Positions 59,041 to 64,000 of a DNA stretch of 64,000 nt are shown here, one piece after another. The notes beneath the pieces are model-generated. The model ran no database searches. It was not told the origin of the DNA and saw nothing but the letters and a program-made list of their open reading frames with translations. How positions within the stretch are numbered: the stretch's first letter is position 1; each line of letters begins with the position of its first letter. Made by a program: the position numbers and the translations under genes. The stretch spans positions 47,604,770 to 47,668,769 of the forward strand of contig NC_052505.1 of the NCBI RefSeq assembly GCF_014356525.2. The letters run 5' to 3'. The DNA is from Nilaparvata lugens. Its lineage: Eukaryota > Arthropoda > Insecta > Hemiptera > Delphacidae.

Positions 59041-62000
59041 ATGTCGAATGAACATTCTAGTGCATTGTGTGTTTTTTGCGATAAAGAGCTCAAAGACGAT
59101 ATAGTTCTAGTGAAAAAGGGACTTGAAAGGATAAGAGAAGTGAGCCTGCAACTCAATGACTGTATTAATAGTAAATTAGGAGTAAATACCAGTGTAACTG
59201 TTCACAAGAATTGCAGACAGAAATATACTCACCCTTCGAGAATTCAAACTGTTTTGAAAGAAAAAGAGAACTGTGAAAGTGATTGTTCATCGAGTTTAGC
59301 TTTAAGAGATTTGGAAAATAAGTTCGATTTCAAAAATGATTGTTTTCTTTGTGAGGAACGTGCTGCTTCTAACACTAAAGCTCCGCATGAACGACGAGAA
59401 TCTGTGCATTTGGTTTCTACTTTGGATGCAAAAGAAAATTTCTTAAAAAGATGCGACGAAAGGAACGATGATTGGGGTAAGCGAGTTCAATGTAAACTTC
59501 TAAACGTTACCGATCTTGTGGCACCTGAAGCTAGATACCATAAGAAATGTCTCACTGATTTCTACAGAACTACTAGTAGTGATAAAAAAAGTATAGGGAG
59601 ACCAAGCATTATCGGAGATTCCTTCAGCAAACTCTGTGAGTACATAGAGAGCACCGATGAATGTCAATTCACCGTGGATGTATTGCAAAGTAGAATGGAT
59701 GATTTCTCTAATAGTGAGCAACGTTTTAGTGACAAATATTTCAAAAAACTTTTAAAAGATCATTTCAAAAATCGTATATATTTTTCAAAAACCGAGGGGA
59801 AAGTGAACATTGTTAGCTCTTCAAACTCCACCAAAGATATACGTGAAAATACTGAAGCTGAACGATTGAAAATTGTTCTATCAGCGGCAGAAATAATAAA
59901 AGAAGATATTCAGAAAATGCACTACGAATCAGAACAGTATCCCAGCATGGAAGAAATTAAATCTGGAGGGGAAGATTTAGTTCCAGCTAGTCTCCAAGGT
60001 TTCATGGCCCGACTTTTGGAAAAGAAAAAGCCAGCGAGTGAAAGAAATTTTGTAAGAAAATGTACAGTGTTGAACCACGTGATAATTTCATCTTTAAGGC
60101 CAAGATTATTTATATCACCAATACTCACTGCCTTTGGACTAACAATCCATCGATTATATGGATCCAAACATCTGATTGATCTCCTTTCAGCAATGGGAGT
60201 TTGTGCATCTTATAGTGAAATATCCATTTACATGAATTCGTTAATCAATGCAGGTTCACCAGAGATAAAGGAGGACGCTTTCATCCAGTACGTTTTCGAC
60301 AATGCTGATGTCAATGTACGGACTTTGGATGGTTTAAATTCATTTCATGCAATGGGAGGAATACAATGTGTAACACCAAGTTCAAGTGTTGAAGCCCAAG
60401 TGAAGGTAAAGCGTTGCAAATCAGGAGGATTCAACTGTGAGGCAATCCGTGAACTCTCCTATGCCAAGAAAAAATCTAGGAGTGGACTTTCCAATACTTC
60501 TATTGAAGATGTAAAGACATTATTTCCCCCTGAAGTTTCTCAACTTGGAATTCAGAACCGCTTTATATTTCCAGCTAATATTTTATGGCTGGCTGGATCA
60601 AATATTCAACCTGGATGGAATGGCTTCATGACATCTATAATGAGAGAAGAGAAAAACTGCGAAATTTCATATATTTTAGGTCTACCATTCATAATTTGAA
60701 TCCCAGCAACCCATCCACAATTTTCAGTGCACTCTCTTTTGCATCTGAACAATGCCGAAAAAGAAATCATGCCTGTATTGTAACTTTTGATCAGCCGTTG
60801 TTTCTGAAGGCATCCGAAATTGTAGCTTCTGCTGAAAATGATAGTGACTTGTCGAGGGTTATAGTACGGCTTGGTGGTTTTCATTTATTGATGTCGTTTC
60901 TAGGTTCAATAGGGAAAATAATGGAAGGAAGTGGCTTGGAAGAGCTATGGGCCACTGTTTATGGACAATCAACAATAAATCACATGTTGAATGGACATGC
61001 TTATGCAAGGTGTGTGAGAGCATACAATTTGACTGCCGCAGCTCTACTTGATGTGATGAAGGAAAGTTTTCCAGATGTGAAAGAAGTGTTTGAATCTCTA
61101 GAAAAATATTCTATCCAACTTCTCAGAAATGAGAGGGAGAAATCAGAAGTTCTATTGGAAGCAGATGTTGTTGAAGCCTTGGAGAAGGTGCATGAATGTT
61201 TCAATCACATCAAATCCTTGAGTAGGACAACAAGGCTGTGGGTAAATCTTATGCAGTGCATTGATATAATTATGAAATTCATTTACGCTGAGCGAACAGG
61301 AGATTGGGATTTACATATGTGCACAACTATTGAGATGCTACCATATTTCCATGCAGCAGGGCACTTGCCTTATGCTAAGTCAGCTCAATTATACGTTCAA
61401 AATATGTTAAAAAATTGAGTCCAAACCTGTATAGAGCAGGATCTAATGCGCACTATGAAAGCGGTTGGTGGTCTTACTCATGGTAGGGGTATAACCAATA
61501 GCACACTCTCCAAGTGGATTTTGGGTACACCATACTTCCTTAAAGTACACGAGGCTATTGAAGAGTTTCTAGGGACTTCAATTCATTATAATGAACAACA
61601 TGCAGAACTGAGAGAGTCGAGAAAACAAATCGATTTGAGAGATTTAGAGAAATTTACAACTTGGTTGAAACAACATAATCCATTTGCACAACTCTCCGGC
61701 GAACTTGTGTTACTGGTTTTGTTTGTGACGAATCTGTAAATTGTGATCAGGCTTATGAAATAGGTCTCAGAACATTGAATAGAATCACTGGGAAAAATTT
61801 TGGAGAGCTCACATTGCATAGAAAGGACATGGTGAAAACCCAAAACCAATCCAAAAAAGTTAAATGTCGATCTAAAGAAGTTCTTGTGAACTCTCAGCAG
61901 CTCTTCAATCGCATATTGTGTGTTTGTGACAGTTCAACAAAGTTGAAAAAGTATTTAGAATACGAGCTCTCATCAATTCCCCCATCTTTATTTGATGATG

Positions 62001-63269
62001 TATCACTTCGAAAGGGCACAAAATCTTCGGCAATGAAGATGTTTGAGGAAGGTATAGTGGACGAAATAAGCTCAAATGATACCTACTACGTTTTGGATGG
62101 AGGATGCCTGCTGCATCATGTAATTTGGGCAAAGAATTTGACGTATGGAGAAATTTTGAGGAGCTATTACTTGTACATTAAGGAGAAGTATGGAAGTAAT
62201 GTTGTGATTGTTTTTGATGGGTATCCTGATGAGCCCACCACAAAAAATGAGGAGCAAAATCGAAGATCAAAGAATTCGTCATGTGATATTCTTTTTGAGA
62301 GAAATACTAAATGTGTCACTCCAAAGGAGAACTTTCTAGCAAACAAGAACAATAAGAAACGATTTTTAAAATCTCTGCAGTTGGAACTTCAAGAAAAAGG
62401 TTTGAGAGTGGTTGAATCACTGGACGATGCAGATTTAGACATCGTGACTACAGCAATAAAAGAAATTAGAAATGATGGTAAAGTAGTGGTAGTTAGCTCT
62501 GACACGGATGTCATGATCCTTTTAATCGCATTGACAATTCTTTCAAAAAGACAATGGGGCTGTTGTACTAACTTATTCAGTGGAAAAATTACTTCGAAAA
62601 TTTGAAAATTCAAGGAAGTCTCTCCTTTTTGCTCACGCCGTGACTGGCTGCGATACCACATCCTCATATTTTGGTATTGGAAAGTTGAAAGCAATAGATA
62701 TGCTGAAATCGCAAGAGATTCTAGAGTCAGTAGAAGTTTTTCTTCAAGAAAGTTCGTCAAAGGAGGAATTGACTAAAACTGGTGAGAGATTTGTTCTAAA
62801 ATTGTATAACCTGAACAAATACTTGACGTTGAATGAAGCTCGCTATTACAGATTTCTTAGTCTCACAAAAAAGAGTACATTGAAGAGTAACTTCAATCTA
62901 GCCAAGCTGCCACCAACAACAGAAGCTTGCCATCAACATCTACTGAGAGTCTACTTGCAAGTTCAAAGTTGGTTGGGAAACAGACTCTCCCCATCTGAAT
63001 GGGGTTGGAAAATTGAATATGTAAAGCAGCATGGTATGAATAAAAAATCATTGAGGCCAGTGATCTCGATGAAACCATTCGCACCCGATGAAATCATACA
63101 TCAATTGTCATGTGCTTGTAAACAAGAATGTGGAAAGTATTGTGGCTGCAGAAAAGTAGACATGGTTTGTACAGGAATGTGTGAGAACTGCAACGGACTT
63201 TCATGCTCGAATTCAATAATCTGTGACGAAGGTATTGACAACATGCAGAATAATGAAATGAATGTTTAA
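59041..63269 (+). pseudogene. Broken mobile-element-like gene: Cys/His modules, FEN1/PIN-like nuclease, Cys-rich tail
   Basis: Segments 59041-60699, 60700-61418 plus 61419-61700 (one frame with an internal TGA), 61700-62560 and 62560-63269 together code one protein of about 1,400 aa. The first segment has two C..C...H..C modules (C10, C13, H55, C58; C101, C104, H167, C170) and NADVNVRTLDGLNSFHAMG. The second has VTFDQPLFLKAS and LGGFHLLMSFLGSIG. The fourth has VVIVFDGYPDEPTTKNEEQNRR, like the FEN1 VFDGKPP block, and VVVSSDTDVMILL. The fifth has GCDTTSSYFGIGKLKAI, like the helix-3-turn-helix of FEN1/XPG nucleases, and CACKQECGKYCGCR as a Cys-rich end. I recall very similar uncharacterised proteins repeated in cnidarian and arthropod genomes, hence a mobile element of unnamed type. 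Frameshifts near 60695, 61690 and 62555, the TGA at 61416 and a probable internal deletion there show that it is dead. Confidence 0.7.
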
Positions 63270-63309
63270 TATGAACCCGTTTGAACAAAACCTGTAATTA
63301 AGTTCAAAG

Positions 63310-63430
63310 CTTAATTAGTGAATATGTGATTATGTGAATTTGTAAATATCTGATCATGTAAATATGTGAATTTGTAAATATGTGGATTTGTAAATATGTG
63401 GATTTGTAAATATGTGAAAATTTACACATA
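63310..63430. repeat. 16-bp tandem repeat behind the broken element
   Basis: About six diverging units of AATATGTGAATTTGTA/AATATGTGGATTTGTA follow the last stop codon of the 59041 gene by about 50 bp. It may belong to the 3' end of that element. Confidence 0.75.
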
Positions 63431-64000
63431 AAATGGACATCACTGTAAATCAAATTGACAGCAAACAAATTACTAGTACAAACAGAGAAGATGATAGATA
63501 TTCAGAGAAATCCATGTTGTAAATAATAATAAACAAAATTTAAGGGATGGTGGTGGGCCCGTGATGCTGTTTAATTCTTATCACGATGTTTTGATTATAA
63601 TATTATTGGCAACAGCTGCCGGTTCAGCCAGTCCGGAACACGGCGGGTCCATAGGTGGTGGATAATGGAGTGGCTCTTGCATGACGAGTTAGGGAAATAA
63701 TAATCCCCCCGAACCAAAACTGGCAAATGTATTTAATAACGCAGGATAAGTAATAGACTCTTACGTTATTCAATACATAACTATTATCGAATTCTGTAAA
63801 AACAAAAAAAGAAATAATTAGTTGATGTTTGTTATTATTTTCATTATTGATAGTCTATAATAAAGTTTGATTTTTATTATTAGCATGGTAATTGAGGTAT
63901 TTGGAAGATTGAAAAATGGAAATTGGGATTCAGCGAAAGTTGGAACATAAGGTGGATTAGAAAAATTGAATCATTCCGAGCGCCGTGTATAAGAACATGA
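63431..64000. other. No gene seen
   Basis: A GC-richer patch at 63600-63720 (GGCAACAGCTGCCGG, GGAACACGGCGGGTCC) stands out but has no recognised identity; it could be part of the neighbouring element's 3' region. Confidence 0.3.

Noticed and set aside
61416..61418. In-frame TGA in the 59-63 kb gene as a selenocysteine or recoding site
   Set aside because: The gene also has three frameshifts and a probable deletion at the same place, so simple decay is the better reading.
59500..62760. - strand open frames overlapping the 59-63 kb gene
   Set aside because: They lack motifs and are opposite a frame with clear protein-family signals.

Overview
The window is AT-rich, intron-rich eukaryotic DNA dominated by short transposon families, with almost no long open frames outside repeats. 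Exons joined by GT/AG introns encode an animal-type eIF3j and two secreted histidine-rich proteins. The repeat families (TTTAAATG minisatellite cassettes, elements ending in ACTTTCCTTGCC, GCTCGCTTCGCTCGCC-type sequence) resemble what I recall from hemipteran genomes, especially delphacid planthoppers such as Nilaparvata. That assignment is from memory and unproven.

Layout. 1-0.23 kb: last exon of a gene on the + strand, probably the vesicle-fusion factor Mon1. 0.87-10.5 kb: a complete seven-exon eIF3j gene on the - strand, convergent with it, its introns filled with terminal-inverted-repeat (TIR) elements. 10.6-34 kb: a gene-poor graveyard of nested mobile DNA. It holds a 2.9-kb TIR element; two long elements sharing TTGACC...CTAG ends (17.0-24.1 kb and 26.2-32.1 kb), the second inserted precisely into a LINE reverse transcriptase; five copies of a GT-microsatellite-bearing element; 8-bp minisatellite arrays; and an LTR-like promoter segment. 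34.5-54.3 kb: two - strand genes of the same architecture (spliced 5' leader, signal-peptide exon, histidine-rich last exon; 302 and 101 aa), each with a copy of the same foldback element in its single coding intron. 40-48 kb, between them, is repeats plus a 2.4-kb-spaced 247-bp direct repeat. 54.3-58.7 kb: no supported gene. 59.0-63.3 kb: a decayed mobile-element-like coding region, broken by three frameshifts and one stop, for a large protein with two Cys/His modules, a FEN1/PIN-like nuclease region and a Cys-rich tail.

Functionally, eIF3j and the Mon1-like gene are housekeeping genes unrelated to each other. The two histidine-rich proteins are likely secreted, with metal-binding, cuticular or salivary roles as untested possibilities. 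The other sequence is mainly mobile DNA and its internal repeats. The most unusual items are the FEN1-like element at 59-63 kb, the precise target-duplication-free insertion at 26.2/32.1 kb, and the histidine-rich gene pair.
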